Assembly (NCBI GenBank): GCA_003263775.1
Contig: JYJJ01000079.1
Span: 787,860-851,859 of the forward strand
Source: Vibrio maritimus
GTDB taxonomy: Bacteria > Pseudomonadota > Gammaproteobacteria > Enterobacterales > Vibrionaceae
DNA length: 64,000 nucleotides
Direction of reading: 5' to 3'
Position numbers and translations under genes: made by a program. The notes under the pieces were generated by a model, which worked only from the letters and a program-made list of their open reading frames with translations, was not told where the DNA came from and did not search any database. This document shows, piece after piece, positions 1 to 9,634 of this stretch. How positions within the stretch are numbered: the first letter of the stretch is position 1; each line of letters opens with the position of its first letter.

Positions 1-1839
1 TAGTTATCTATAGTAACGCTATCTAGACCGTAGCCATACACTTGGTAGCCGAACACTAAACCATCTAAAGGATGTGTTCCATCTGATCCAGCGACAGATA
101 GAGGAGAGTCTGTTGCAATCGCAGTGTTAAGTTGTAATACATCGTACAGCAGGGTGCTTGCGAGTTTAACACCATCTAGATAAACACTCATGGTCTCGCT
201 ACCTGTATCCGGCGAGCGATCAAACTTCGCTGTTATCGTATGCTTTTCTACCCCCAATGAACTAGGAAGCGCAGCTTGAACTCCATATCGATTTCCGGTT
301 TCATTCGCTCTAAACTTGATTTTGCCACTCTCAATAAATAACCCCCACCCTTCATCTTCAGAAACTTTATTGCCTTTTCTCGCTAAGAACTGGGTGGTTT
401 GTGTGCTGGCCGTTGAGGACAAAGAAAAATTAACAGTAATGGTTAAATCACCCGCTTGCGGGTCAAGTTCAGGTTGGTGCGGAGCGCCAATTGAACTGTT
501 TATCGGAGAAAGGCCATCTGAATAATGTTGATTCACTATGGTTGGAATATAAGCATCTTTTGAACCAGTCACCTTTTCTAGGTTCGCTTCGATATAATAA
601 ATCCCATCGCGGCTCGTCGCGCCTTCTTCATACAAGATACCAACACTAAAATCATCGTTAACGACCAGATCGCTGTATTCGGAAATGCTGCTATTGTAAC
701 GATACGCATGTGTCCACGTTCTGCCTTCATCATAGCTTACGCGAAGGGTTCCAAACTTGCGTTCAGAAGTGTGTGCAGGGTTAGAGAAGAGTAGACGAGA
801 GACACCAGTTTCACCTTTATCAGAGCTATAACGTATCACCGAAGACTGCACACGAGGAGAGATCAACGCAGGGTCATAACCAATATTCCGCCAATAATTT
901 GTACTGCCAGGCTGTGGGATATAGTCGTATTCGCTCCCCATCCAGCTCTCTCCACCATCTTTACTGTAGGATACCGCTCGCACTGCTCCAATAGACCGAT
1001 GGTAGTTACGCATATTCATATACACCCAACCGTTATCAAGTTGTTCCGCCATATTTTCATTGGTATCAGGGCCTACAGTGGCATTAAGAACAAAAGTATC
1101 AGTCGCAGGATCAAGCGTAAATGAATGGGAATACATGCGGTAACTGCCCGTCGTAAAACCATGCTTGGACTCTGTATGATTTGCAGGGAAAAGTAATTTG
1201 CCATTCTCCAGTTTCAAGGCATGCCCAGGCGTGATCGCGTACCAAGTCCAAAGCCCTTTATCAAAAGATTCATTAGCCGCGTTCGGATGAACGATGGAAT
1301 CGATATTCGCTGGCTCGGACGCATAATCCGTCCAAGTTTGACCGTTGTCTGCGCTACGAATGTAATATACTGAAGCGCGGTAACGATTGTTGTCTTGATT
1401 TATTTTTCCTTCGCTAATGGCCTCATCACTGTCCGGGTTTTGGGAATCGTAGTTGACGTTATATACAAGGTGTACTTTGCCTTCATCATCCACAACAGGC
1501 GCTGGATTTCTGGTCACTTTTCCACCATGATCTGCCACAATAGAAATGGGTCCCCACGTACCTGTTAGATCTCGTTTACGCATAACAATTTCTGTATTGG
1601 CGTCATGATCGGAGCAACTGAACTCTCGCCCCTCAGCAAATGCCATTAACTCTCCAGATGCCAACTTTACAATCGCCGGAATCCTGTAACACGCATAATT
1701 TGGAACTGCTGGGTTTCCGTAATCTTTACCATTTTCAAAAACAAATAGTTCGGTTTTGTTCCGGAACACCCACCCCATTTGAAGCGTATGCGCCAAAACT
1801 TGTACTGCAAATAGCCAAAAACAATATTTTCCTGTTCAT
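1..1839 (-). CDS. nanH: Secreted sialidase (neuraminidase), partial at left edge, frameshift after signal peptide
   Basis: Exo-alpha-sialidase that would release terminal sialic acid from glycoconjugates outside the cell. Read on the minus strand it starts at ATG 1837-1839 after AAGGA, with a signal peptide (MNRKILFLAICSTSFGAYA). A variant of the sialidase FRIP motif (CYRIPAIV) follows, then three Asp boxes: SADNGQTW near 1331-1358, SYSKDGGESW near 942-970 and SYDEGRTW near 716-740. The last 150 or so visible residues resemble a LamG/concanavalin-like domain. The 3' end lies beyond base 1. The signal peptide and catalytic domain are in different frames; removing one G from the run at about 1768-1777 joins them as SNGWVFRNKTELF. 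A NanR-type operator lies about 95 bases upstream. The family call is secure; the frameshift is probably a sequence error. Confidence 0.85.
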
Positions 1840-1932
1840 GCTTTTTCCTTGCTTTTTGAGTTATTCAACAAGCACATTCATATGTGCTCTCTCGCACAGT
1901 ACAACATCAACCGCAAGATACCTGCGCACTAC

Positions 1933-1947
1933 TATACCTATTACACC
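1933..1947 (-). promoter_or_regulatory. NanR-type operator upstream of the sialidase
   Basis: On the minus strand this reads GGTGTA-ATA-GGTATA: two hexamers close to GGTATA with a 3-base spacer, the arrangement of the E. coli NanR binding site. It lies about 95 bases before the sialidase start. The hexamers are seen; NanR binding is inferred from the matching regulator encoded next door. Confidence 0.65.
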
Positions 1948-1996
1948 AAAAAGAAACTAAGAGCCCCTTGATGAATGTAATCGCTGTGATTAGCAA

Positions 1997-2036
1997 ACTT
2001 ATCTCTACGAAAATCGTGACGCCCGAAGAGATAAGT
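1997..2036. repeat. 10-bp perfect inverted repeat between nanR and nanH
   Basis: ACTTATCTCT at 1997-2006 pairs exactly with AGAGATAAGT at 2027-2036. The 20-base interior can form a further small stem (ACGA-aaa-TCGT, 2007-2017). There is no clear T run, so it may be a weak terminator for nanR or a regulatory palindrome for the sialidase promoter. Confidence 0.4.
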
Positions 2037-2106
2037 ACATTGGAGATGTAAATTCGTTTCTTAGCGAATCAAATTGAAATATCGTTAAAATACCCTAAAA
2101 CATTCG

Positions 2107-2810
2107 CTATTTTTCGATCCTCATGACCGCATCTAGATGCTCTCGCATACATTGTTCTGCTTTGTTTGGATCCCCTTCGCTATAGCCGTATAAATCATCA
2201 CGTGCTCATGGTAATTTTGTGTATGATACGGAGTGTAATCCGCAGGGTCTCGCGTCATGATTAGCCAAGAAATTAATGACTCATAAAGTGATGAAACCAT
2301 TGGATTATCAATCATATCGATAATACAACGATGAAATGCGATGTCAGATTTCACGAAGGCATCATAGTCTTGGCAATGAGTCTTATTTTGTTCTAATACT
2401 GCATGTAGCTTTTTCAAGTCATCTTCGCTACGAACAAGCGCGGCTTCTCTTACGATAGCGATTTCGAATAGTTGCCTTAAGTGTTCAAATTGACGCTTTT
2501 CATCTTTTTGAGACAGTAGACCAATCGCTAGCCCCGAAACGTTGTTCATTAAGGTTTGCGTACATGGCTTAGTCACGCGTGTTTTTTCACCGCTCTTAAT
2601 TTCTACTAAGCCCTTCTGAGATAACTTCATTAAAGCTTCTCTTACAGACGGTCTACCTACATCAAACGCACTCATTAGCTCACGCTCAGAAGGTAATGTA
2701 TCCCCTTCTTTCAATGTGTTGTTGATGATCAGCTTTTCCAACTCTTCAGCAACACTATCGGATAGTTTTGTTTTCTTCATTGGTTTCAGCGGAAAGGATG
2801 TAAACTCCAT
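2107..2810 (-). CDS. nanR: NanR-like GntR/FadR-family repressor (frameshift near C-terminus)
   Basis: Sialic acid-responsive transcription factor. The N-terminal winged helix (about residues 10-85) carries LPSERELMSAFDVGRPSVREAL, and a FadR-type FCD ligand domain follows (RSEDD, FVKSDIAFHRCI). The sequence is close to E. coli NanR rather than to the RpiR-type NanR usual in Vibrio. The uninterrupted frame ends early at 2133. Restoring one base at about 2175-2182 gives the expected ending EGDPNKAEQCMREHLDAV and a stop at 2107, for 234 residues. It is co-directional with the nan genes and precedes the sialidase. The three GGTATA-type operators in this window fit this regulator. Confidence 0.85.
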
Positions 2811-2904
2811 AAGAGCTTCCTTATATAAAATAAACTTCTACTCGAAGAGCACTTACCATACTCAACACCTATGCAACGGCGAACATTAAAGGTCGAATTT
2901 AGTG

Positions 2905-3818
2905 CTAGTCTCTAAACTCTGGAAGCAGTTCAGCCATCACTTTTAATTTTTTTGCTATATCTCTCGCCGGGATTGAAGCAAAAGGGAATCTCATCGTTGA
3001 TTCCATATCCGCCCAACCACCAAGCGTTGCCATAAATTTATCTACGGCAGCATTACAATAGCCTTCATTTGCTATATAGGGAGCTATCTCTTGCGCCATA
3101 TATTGCTGAATTCTTGCCTCAAGCTCTAAAGCTGAAGGCTCTAATCTTAAGCACTCTTCTGTCCACTTCTGGGTAGCAATAGGATTAAGGCAACACACAT
3201 TGGAATACGCACCTTTTGCCCCTTTATGAGCATCAGTAGCTAAGTAGTGCCCTGCGACGAAAACAGAGGCTTTTTGTGCTAGACCACTTTTTTCTATGTC
3301 GTCTGTAATCCTTGGCAACTTAAAGCGACTAGGTTAGGTATATTATCATACAGTTCTACCAGTTGATGAGCTGATAACCTAACCTTAGCATGCGGTGGAT
3401 TGTATAAGACCAGATTTACCCCATTGGCCGATTTTGCCGCGGCTTCTAAAAACACCATAGCCACGTCAAGTGAGCATGGGAACCATTCTGGCAGTATTAC
3501 TTGTATCGCTGTTGGAGAAAGACTTGAGGCAAACTTCACTCGCTCAATGGCTTCTTGAGGGTGGCAATGACACGCACCCACCTGAAAAGGCATATTCTTT
3601 TTATGACACTTTTCCGCCAACAGACGATTAATGGATTGGAACTCCGCTTCACTTTGGGTGTAGAACTCCCCTGCGGTACCGTTGGAATAGATACCATCTA
3701 CAACGGCATTGATGTAGTAATCGATCTGAGTAGACAGTTTTTCAAAGTCTATCGCTTCATCGTTAATAGGGAGCAAAAGCGTTGCCCAGTTGCCTGAAAT
3801 AACATCCCTAACGCTCAT
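2905..3818 (-). CDS. DHDPS/NanA-family aldolase, second copy in the nan operon (frameshift)
   Basis: Class I Schiff-base aldolase or lyase of the dihydrodipicolinate synthase family, (beta/alpha)8 barrel. Visible are the pyruvate-binding NGTAGEF loop (about residue 47), the Tyr of VLYNPPHA (about 140) and, after repair, the Schiff-base Lys in LVALKLPRITDD. The gene breaks at about 3318-3324, where TTTAAG should read TTTAAAG; the missing A removes that very Lys from the reading frame. Repaired length is 304 residues, normal for the family. ATG overlaps the stop of nanQ (ATGA), so the two are translationally coupled. It differs clearly from nanA in the same locus. The substrate is unknown; a modified sialic acid or another 2-keto-3-deoxy acid is possible. 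Confidence 0.8.
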
Positions 3819-4276
3819 AACTTTGATGCTCTTACTTTAATTACGACTTTATCTATCTCATCTCCATATCCTGCCCTTGATACCATGGGTCTGTGCCACT
3901 GATAGGGATAGAACACACAGTACTGCCCCTGCTCTAATGTAATAAACTGCTCGTTTGCAACCTTAGATTTAAGTTCACAATCATTTTTAAAAGGTAAAGT
4001 AGCTATGGCGGTTGAATCTTCAGACTCAACACAGAAACCAATCGTTTCAGTGCCTGACAATGTAAGGTGGATATCAACGTACTCCTGGTGCATTTCCGCC
4101 ATTGAATCAGCGACACTTTGCGCCTGAGTTCGAACTCGGTTGACAAAGATATCCTCACCACATATTTCACTGATACCGTCAGGCAATATTGAAAGATCTT
4201 CAGCTAGCACCCTTCGAATAATAGAATCAATGGAAGAGTCAGTAGACGAACTATCAATGTTTGAAATTATCATCAT
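3815..4276 (-). CDS. nanQ: YhcH/NanQ family N-acetylneuraminate anomerase
   Basis: Small cupin-like protein of the YhcH/YjgK/YiaL (DUF386) family. E. coli NanQ speeds conversion between the alpha and beta anomers of sialic acid after import. The family motifs HQEYVDIH and PYQWHRPMV supply the metal-binding His and Glu residues. Repeated start codons are present; ATG 4276 is chosen because AGG lies five bases upstream, giving 153 residues. It sits 38 bases after siaM and overlaps the downstream aldolase, so it belongs to the same operon. Confidence 0.82.
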   Translation of the reverse strand: MMIISNIDSSSTDSSIDSIIRRVLAEDLSILPDGISEICGEDIFVNRVRTQAQSVADSMAEMHQEYVDIHLTLSGTETIGFCVESEDSTAIATLPFKNDCELKSKVANEQFITLEQGQYCVFYPYQWHRPMVSRAGYGDEIDKVVIKVRASKL

Positions 4277-4313
4277 TATCACCTGCTATCACTCGCCACT
4301 ACCGACTGCTTAA

Positions 4314-5579
4314 TCAAAGAAAATAGTTCGGTAGAAACAGCACCATCTTAGGAAATAGAATGATCATCCCAAGAACAAAAATTAACGGAATTAAGAAGAT
4401 AAGTACTGATTTTGCCAATGTCTCATAAGCGATATTACCCACCTTAGCAACAACAAAGAGCGATACCCCCATAGGTGGCGTCAGAATACCAAGCATCATA
4501 TTCATTACAACAACAATGCCAAAGTGTACAGGATCGATTCCTAAACTGACTGTAATTGGAAGTAAGATAGGCACTAAAATCAGTAATAATGCTAACGTTT
4601 CAATAAAAGCTCCCAATATGAAAAGCATGATGGAAACCAGTACGAGAAACACAAGCGGTGAGTCGGTAACTTGTAAAAATAGCTCCGCAGCTTTCAAGGG
4701 AATATCTTCTTTGATAATGACGTATCCAAATAAACCTACACCACCAATCAAGAAACCAATAACTGCTGAAGTGTTGACTGTCTCATGAACTAGTTCTATG
4801 AAACGTTTAAAGGTTAACTCTCGGTAAACCACGAATCCTAAGAACATCGCATACAAAGAAGCAACTACTGCAGCCTCTGTAGGTGTTACAATGCCAGAAA
4901 ATATACCACCAATGATTAGTACTGGAGTTAATAGAGCTAATGCTGCGTCTTTAAAGGAATAGCAAATTGTTTTAAATGAAGCTCTTGGGTAGACCGAATA
5001 ACCTTTTTTCTTAGCGATTATGTACACCATTATCATTAATGCTAGTGCACATAAAAGTGCAGGTACGATTCCTGCCAAAAACAACGCGCCGACTGAAGCG
5101 CCAGACATAACACCATAAATAACGATTGGAATACTTGGCGGCATAAGTGGCCCAATGACGCTCGAAGCTGCTGTGATAGCGCCTGCGAAGCCATCATCAT
5201 AACCTTCATCTCGCATCGCTTTTATTTCCAACTGACCTAGCCCACCAGCATCAGCGTGGGCAGAGCCAGACATGCCAGAGAACAATAAACTTGCTAAAAC
5301 ATTGACGTGCCCTAGCGAACCAGTCAAATGGCCAGTTAAGTCACGGGCAAACTTAAACATCTTGTCGGTTATACCCGCAGAATTCATGAGTAATCCGCTA
5401 AAGATAAAAAAAGGAACAGCCAGAAGCGGGAAAGAGTTTAACCCAGCAATAATTTTTTGTGGCGCTAAAGCAATTCCACCATTCATCATTAGATAGATGA
5501 TTGAAACAACGTAAAGTGTGAATGCTACTGGCATGCCTACTGCTAATAAAGCACCCCATCCACCAAAAATACCAAACAT
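4314..5579 (-). CDS. siaM: TRAP transporter large permease, sialic acid type
   Basis: DctM/SiaM membrane subunit of a tripartite ATP-independent periplasmic transporter, which uses the sodium gradient to import the substrate delivered by SiaP. At 421 residues it has about 11-12 hydrophobic segments and typical DctM stretches (SGMSGSAHADAGGLG near residue 100, GPLMPPSIPIVIYG near 145, GILTPPMGVSLFVV near 365). It starts 11 bases after siaQ ends, with AAGGATT before the ATG. Large and small subunits are separate here, as in Vibrio cholerae. The order siaP-siaQ-siaM-nanQ supports sialic acid as substrate. Confidence 0.88.
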   Translation of the reverse strand: MFGIFGGWGALLAVGMPVAFTLYVVSIIYLMMNGGIALAPQKIIAGLNSFPLLAVPFFIFSGLLMNSAGITDKMFKFARDLTGHLTGSLGHVNVLASLLFSGMSGSAHADAGGLGQLEIKAMRDEGYDDGFAGAITAASSVIGPLMPPSIPIVIYGVMSGASVGALFLAGIVPALLCALALMIMVYIIAKKKGYSVYPRASFKTICYSFKDAALALLTPVLIIGGIFSGIVTPTEAAVVASLYAMFLGFVVYRELTFKRFIELVHETVNTSAVIGFLIGGVGLFGYVIIKEDIPLKAAELFLQVTDSPLVFLVLVSIMLFILGAFIETLALLLILVPILLPITVSLGIDPVHFGIVVVMNMMLGILTPPMGVSLFVVAKVGNIAYETLAKSVLIFLIPLIFVLGMIILFPKMVLFLPNYFL

Positions 5580-5590
5580 AATCCTTTACC

Positions 5591-6103
5591 TTACTCGCAT
5601 AAATGGGAAGTAGCAGTGACTCTATCTTTCTTTGGTTGAATTAACTTGGATAAAGAAATCACTACATTCAAAATCGACTTGATAAATATCAAAGTAAATC
5701 CAAGAGGAACCGCCGCATAGAGCAACGACATCTGAACATCCATGGTTACAGAGCTTAGTCTATCCATGCGCTCTGCAAATAGGTAACCACGATAGACGAT
5801 GACAAGTGAAATTGCGGCAAAAACACCGTGTATCAATATATCTAAAATCAAATTAGCTTGAACACTTAGTCTACTTGGAACAATATCAACTGCAATATGG
5901 TCACGCCTTGACACCGCCTCACTCGCACCAATAAATACGATGTAAATATATAACCAACGAGAAGCTTCTTCTGTCCAAGGAATGGCGACACTTAAAAAAT
6001 AGCGACTAATAATTTGAACCGTCAATACCAACAACATGGCCAAAAATAAAGAAATTGCTAGATATTTCTCAACCCATTCCATCTTTTCAATTAGTTTATA
6101 CAT
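5591..6103 (-). CDS. siaQ: TRAP transporter small permease, sialic acid type
   Basis: DctQ/SiaQ small membrane subunit, about 170 residues with four predicted transmembrane helices. The conserved segment with PWTEEASRWLYIYIVFIGA (about residues 43-61) and the RRDHIAVD turn are family signatures. The start MYKLIEKMEW is preferred because GGGATAGG precedes it; an ATG at 6118 would add five residues. It lies between siaP and siaM in one operon and forms the membrane complex with SiaM. Confidence 0.85.
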   Translation of the reverse strand: MYKLIEKMEWVEKYLAISLFLAMLLVLTVQIISRYFLSVAIPWTEEASRWLYIYIVFIGASEAVSRRDHIAVDIVPSRLSVQANLILDILIHGVFAAISLVIVYRGYLFAERMDRLSSVTMDVQMSLLYAAVPLGFTLIFIKSILNVVISLSKLIQPKKDRVTATSHLCE

Positions 6104-6148
6104 ACCTATCCCTAGCATGGCGAAGCCTAAGGCTTCGCAACAGTGAAA

Positions 6149-7120
6149 TTATTTCGCATCAATGAGTGTTTGAGTAAAACCTTCACCATATTGCTTATCC
6201 AAAGCAGCGTAGTAAGGTTTCATTGCTGCTCTGAACGGTTCTAGATCTGGATATGTAATGGTGACACCTGACTCTTTAAACACTGCTAGGAATTGATCTG
6301 TTTTTTCATTGATGCGGTTTTCTGCTTCTTGACCGCCTTCATGCAATGCTGTGATTAACCACTCTTGCTCTTGAGCAGATAAGTCCTTCCAAGAATTGGA
6401 GTTAATTGAGATTGCCTGATCTTGTACAACGTGATTTGTCATCGCCAAGTACTTTTGAACTTCATAGAACTTCATCGCTTCAATGGATGGAATTGGGTTT
6501 TCTTGTCCATCAACAGCATTGGTTTGTAGTGCGAGGTATACTTCCGCATACGCGATTGGTGAAGGAATAGCATTCGTCGCTCGCGCATAGTCCAGTAACG
6601 CTTTCGCATTAGGAGTACGCAACTTCATTCCTTTCATATCCTCAAAAGAGTTGATAGGTCGATTTGATGTTGTTTGACGAACACCAAAATACCAGTTATC
6701 GAGTGGCTTAAGGTCAAACTTGTCTTCAAGTTCGGCGCGAATTTTCATCCCCCACTCACTATTAAATATTTTTTGAAGATGCTCATAATCCTTTACGATG
6801 TAGGCCGTTTCAAGCGCCCCCAATTCAGGAACATATTGTGCGTAACCACCAAATACCTGCATCGACATATCAATCTCACCCAATGAAACCTGCTCCAGCA
6901 TTTCATGGACGCTACCTAGCTGACCGCCTTCATACAGCCTCATAGTTAACTCACCACCAGACAGCTTCTCTAGCTCTTCAGCAGCTTTTACCATTCCGTG
7001 GTAAATTGGACTGTTATATGCTTCATTAAAACCTACTTTAAGCTCCGTTTTTGCGTATACATTAGCGGTAAGTAACGCAGCAGCTAAAGCACTAATTTTG
7101 AGGGTTGTTTTCATCGTCAT
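6149..7120 (-). CDS. siaP: Sialic acid-binding TRAP periplasmic protein
   Basis: DctP-family solute receptor, 323 residues, with a signal peptide ending near VYA. It resembles known SiaP proteins in the ligand site: VRQTTSNRPINSFEDMKGMKLRTPNAK (split here only for naming) supplies the two conserved Arg residues (about residues 128-160), of which the Arg in KLRTPNAK forms the salt bridge to the carboxylate. ALQTNAVDGQENPIPSI and MKFYEVQKYLAMTNHV are also near-identical to other SiaP sequences as I remember them. It heads the siaPQM-nanQ-aldolase run and is separated from nanK by 234 bases, so it may have its own promoter, though no clear NanR box was found there. Confidence 0.9.
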   Translation of the reverse strand: MTMKTTLKISALAAALLTANVYAKTELKVGFNEAYNSPIYHGMVKAAEELEKLSGGELTMRLYEGGQLGSVHEMLEQVSLGEIDMSMQVFGGYAQYVPELGALETAYIVKDYEHLQKIFNSEWGMKIRAELEDKFDLKPLDNWYFGVRQTTSNRPINSFEDMKGMKLRTPNAKALLDYARATNAIPSPIAYAEVYLALQTNAVDGQENPIPSIEAMKFYEVQKYLAMTNHVVQDQAISINSNSWKDLSAQEQEWLITALHEGGQEAENRINEKTDQFLAVFKESGVTITYPDLEPFRAAMKPYYAALDKQYGEGFTQTLIDAK

Positions 7121-7354
7121 TTTCTAATTATCCTTTTTTAGAATTGGATTATATTGATCAGTAATTTACTACTTAGCGATCAGTTAATTTGACTTATACT
7201 ACGCGTCAATTTCATTATATTTTCACTCATCCCCCTTCCACTAAAATGGGGCTAATGATTATTATTTAGTTCCTATCGTGACTGATGTTTAATGTACTCA
7301 GGAAACCAAATTTATCTTTAAAATTAATGGTTCTCACACTTTTAATCGTAGTGA

Positions 7355-8283
7355 TTAAGTGAGACCTTTCAGTTTCGGTAAATACGCCGCCCCTAGAACA
7401 CCACTCGAATCACCATGCATAGCTTTAACAATGGGCGTGGATACATTCTTACTGAAGGTACAAAGACTTAGCTTGTCTTGAACCAAAGGGTAGATGACTT
7501 CTTGGTTCGAAACCCCTCCCCCAGTACAATAACTTCCGGATCAATAACATTGATAATAGAACCAAGCACTCTTGCTAGACAATTCGTATAATGGTCTACA
7601 TGCTTAATTGCCCTTTCGTCACCACAGCTGCATGCATCAAAAATCTCCTTCGCAGATAAAGGGGGATGTTTCGCAGCCCAAGTTCGCTCAAAACCTGTTC
7701 CAGATAGAAAAGATTCAATGCAGTTTTCAGACCCGCAGTAGCAGGTAACATTGCTTCCATCCACATTTGAGTCAAAATTAGGTAATGGGTTGTGGCCTAT
7801 TTCTCCCCCGAGACCATGTAATCCATCGACAATGTCACCGTTAATGATTACACCACTGCCACAACCCGTCCCTAAAATAACAGCAAGGCAAGAACTTTTA
7901 GCCGATTTTGCTGCTCCAGTCTTGAACTCAGAAATAGCCAAGCAATTCGCATCATTCGTTAATGCAACTGGAATCGTGTAGTCAGACTGTATGTCACCAA
8001 GAAAGTCCTGGTGATTCAAATACAAGATATTGGCGCCTTGCATTTTACCAGTGAGCCTATTAATTGAACCGCAGCAACCGATCCCAATAGACTCAATCCA
8101 CCGATGTTCTGTCTTGCTATTGGTTTCTATCAATGTATTTATAACGCCTTTTACCGCGTACAAAAAATCAGAGTAGTTTGATTTTGGAGTCGCAATACGC
8201 AAGCGATGAGAAACTTCAGCATTGTTTGGGTTCACAATAACCCCTTCAATCTTGGTTCCACCAATATCAAGACCGATTAACAT
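7355..8283 (-). CDS. nanK: N-acetylmannosamine kinase, ROK family (frameshift near C-terminus)
   Basis: ATP-dependent kinase converting ManNAc to ManNAc-6-phosphate. The N-terminal phosphate-binding loop GLDIGGTKIEG and the ROK signature GLGGEIGHNP with zinc-binding CYCGSENCIESF (about residues 160-190) are present. The open frame ends at 7468 because one G is missing from the run at 7513-7522. Restoring it gives VIVLGGGVSNQEVIYPLV and a natural end at 7355, 309 residues. The start overlaps the end of nanA by 7 bases, indicating co-translation. Confidence 0.87.
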
Positions 8284-9154
8284 AAGCCTTTCTCAACCAA
8301 CAGTGCCAACTTAGTTTTGTTCTCATCAGACACAGGATTTAAAGGACGACGGCACGTTTCTGAGGACAAAATACCTTTAAGCTTGAGTACGTACTTCAAC
8401 CCCGGTATAACGCCAGCACCGACCAAAGTATCGATCACTTGATTTGCTTCTCGCTGTAGGCTCTTTGCTAAAGCAGCGTCTCCACGTTCAATCGCAGAAT
8501 TAATATCAAGAATACGTTGTGCTTGAATGTTGTACGTCGAGCCGATTCCACCGTTTGCTCCCGCCAACAAACCTGAGGCCAGAATTTCATCAAAGCCATT
8601 AAATACCGTTTTATCAGGATTTCCTCGCGTGAGTTGCTCCATTTGATAGAGATCGGCTGATGTTTGCTTTAACGCTACTACACCATCAAGATTCAAAAGC
8701 TCGCTAATCTGGGCACCGCTTAAACTCGATCCAGAAAAAGCTGGAAAATTGTAGACAATCATCGGCTTTCCAGCTGTTTGAATAATGTCTAAGTAGTGCT
8801 GCTTTAATTGCTCAAACCCCACTGGATAGTAAAAAGGTGTGACCGCTGATACTGCATCGTACGGTAGATCTGCCGCTGCTCGCGCTAACAATTCACTCTT
8901 TCGTGTCGAAATGTCACCTACGTGGCAATCAGTGTTGCCTGTGAAGACGAGGCGACTTCAGCAGTTGCTTTGAGCACATCAATTCTCTCTTCAGTACTGC
9001 ATAAAAAAGCCTCAGCAGTAGAGCCTCCTACGTAAAGACCTTTGAGGCCAGTTTCACAATTGAATTTCACCAATTTTTGAATTTCTTCATAGTTGATGCT
9101 TTCGTCTTTGTTGAATGGAGTTAGCGTCGCTGCATAGAAACCGGAAAAATTCAT
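8277..9154 (-). CDS. nanA: N-acetylneuraminate lyase (frameshift)
   Basis: Cleaves N-acetylneuraminate to ManNAc and pyruvate. Visible are the GGSTAEAF carboxylate-binding loop (about residue 45), the catalytic Tyr in IVYNFPAFSG (about 135) and the Schiff-base Lys in VALKQTSADLYQME (about 163). The gene is split by one missing base, probably a C, at 8921-8925; repair gives IAHVGDISTRKSELLAR and 292 residues, the normal family length. It is the first gene of the minus-strand nan operon, directly behind a NanR operator and a CRP-like site. Confidence 0.9.
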
Positions 9155-9190
9155 TGTTGTTCCTCAATAATTGTATCGGACTGTAATTAC

Positions 9191-9213
9191 TATACCTGTT
9201 ATACCAGTATAGT
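9191..9213 (-). promoter_or_regulatory. NanR operator of the nanA promoter
   Basis: On the plus strand: TATACC-TGT-TATACC-AG-TATAGT, three hexamers spaced 3 and 2 bases. On the minus strand this is ACTATA-CT-GGTATA-ACA-GGTATA, very close to the triple GGTATA site bound by E. coli NanR. It lies 37-59 bases upstream of the nanA start. Confidence 0.8.
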
Positions 9214-9214
9214 G

Positions 9215-9230
9215 AGTGACACGTATCACA
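9215..9230. promoter_or_regulatory. CRP-like site in the nanA/tctC intergenic region
   Basis: AGTGA-CACGTA-TCACA matches the TGTGA-N6-TCACA consensus at nine of ten core bases and sits directly beside the NanR operator, as expected for a catabolite-controlled sialate promoter. A weaker half site (TGTGA at 9476-9480) lies on the tctC side. Confidence 0.55.
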
Positions 9231-9523
9231 TTCCTGTCTTTAATTTACTCAATATGACCGCTTTGTGACCAAATCGATGCTTTTAACAATTGAGCGTTTA
9301 TCACGAACTGGAACAAAAGAATGCTCTAGAGTAATTCACATCATATAGAGAAATATCCAATAATATCAGTACATTTAATTACTATAGTACCCCTATACAT
9401 CATCAATAAAATACAACGTTTTCCACTTCATTCATCACCCAAACAAGCAATGCACTGTTCACTAATTGAGCGCAATGTGATCGTTATTCAAGAATCAACC
9501 AATGTTTTGCGCCTAGACTTATT

Positions 9524-9538
9524 GGTATAACAGGTATA
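9524..9538 (+). promoter_or_regulatory. NanR operator upstream of the TTT transporter operon
   Basis: GGTATA-ACA-GGTATA, two perfect hexamers with a 3-base spacer, on the same strand as tctC and about 100 bases before its start. It is identical in its core to the site in front of nanA. The region between the two operators (9231-9523) is AT-rich and has no other gene. Confidence 0.78.
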
Positions 9539-9634
9539 CATCACTACCGATTCTATCTTGCTCCTGGGACAGAGATGCTTGATGGTCCTTTTATAAGGCT
9601 CCGTTCCTCTTTTATAAAACGAAAGGTAAATACA

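Noticed and set aside
7121..7354. NanR box before siaP
   Set aside because: Only a lone TATACT is present; there is no second hexamer at the right spacing.
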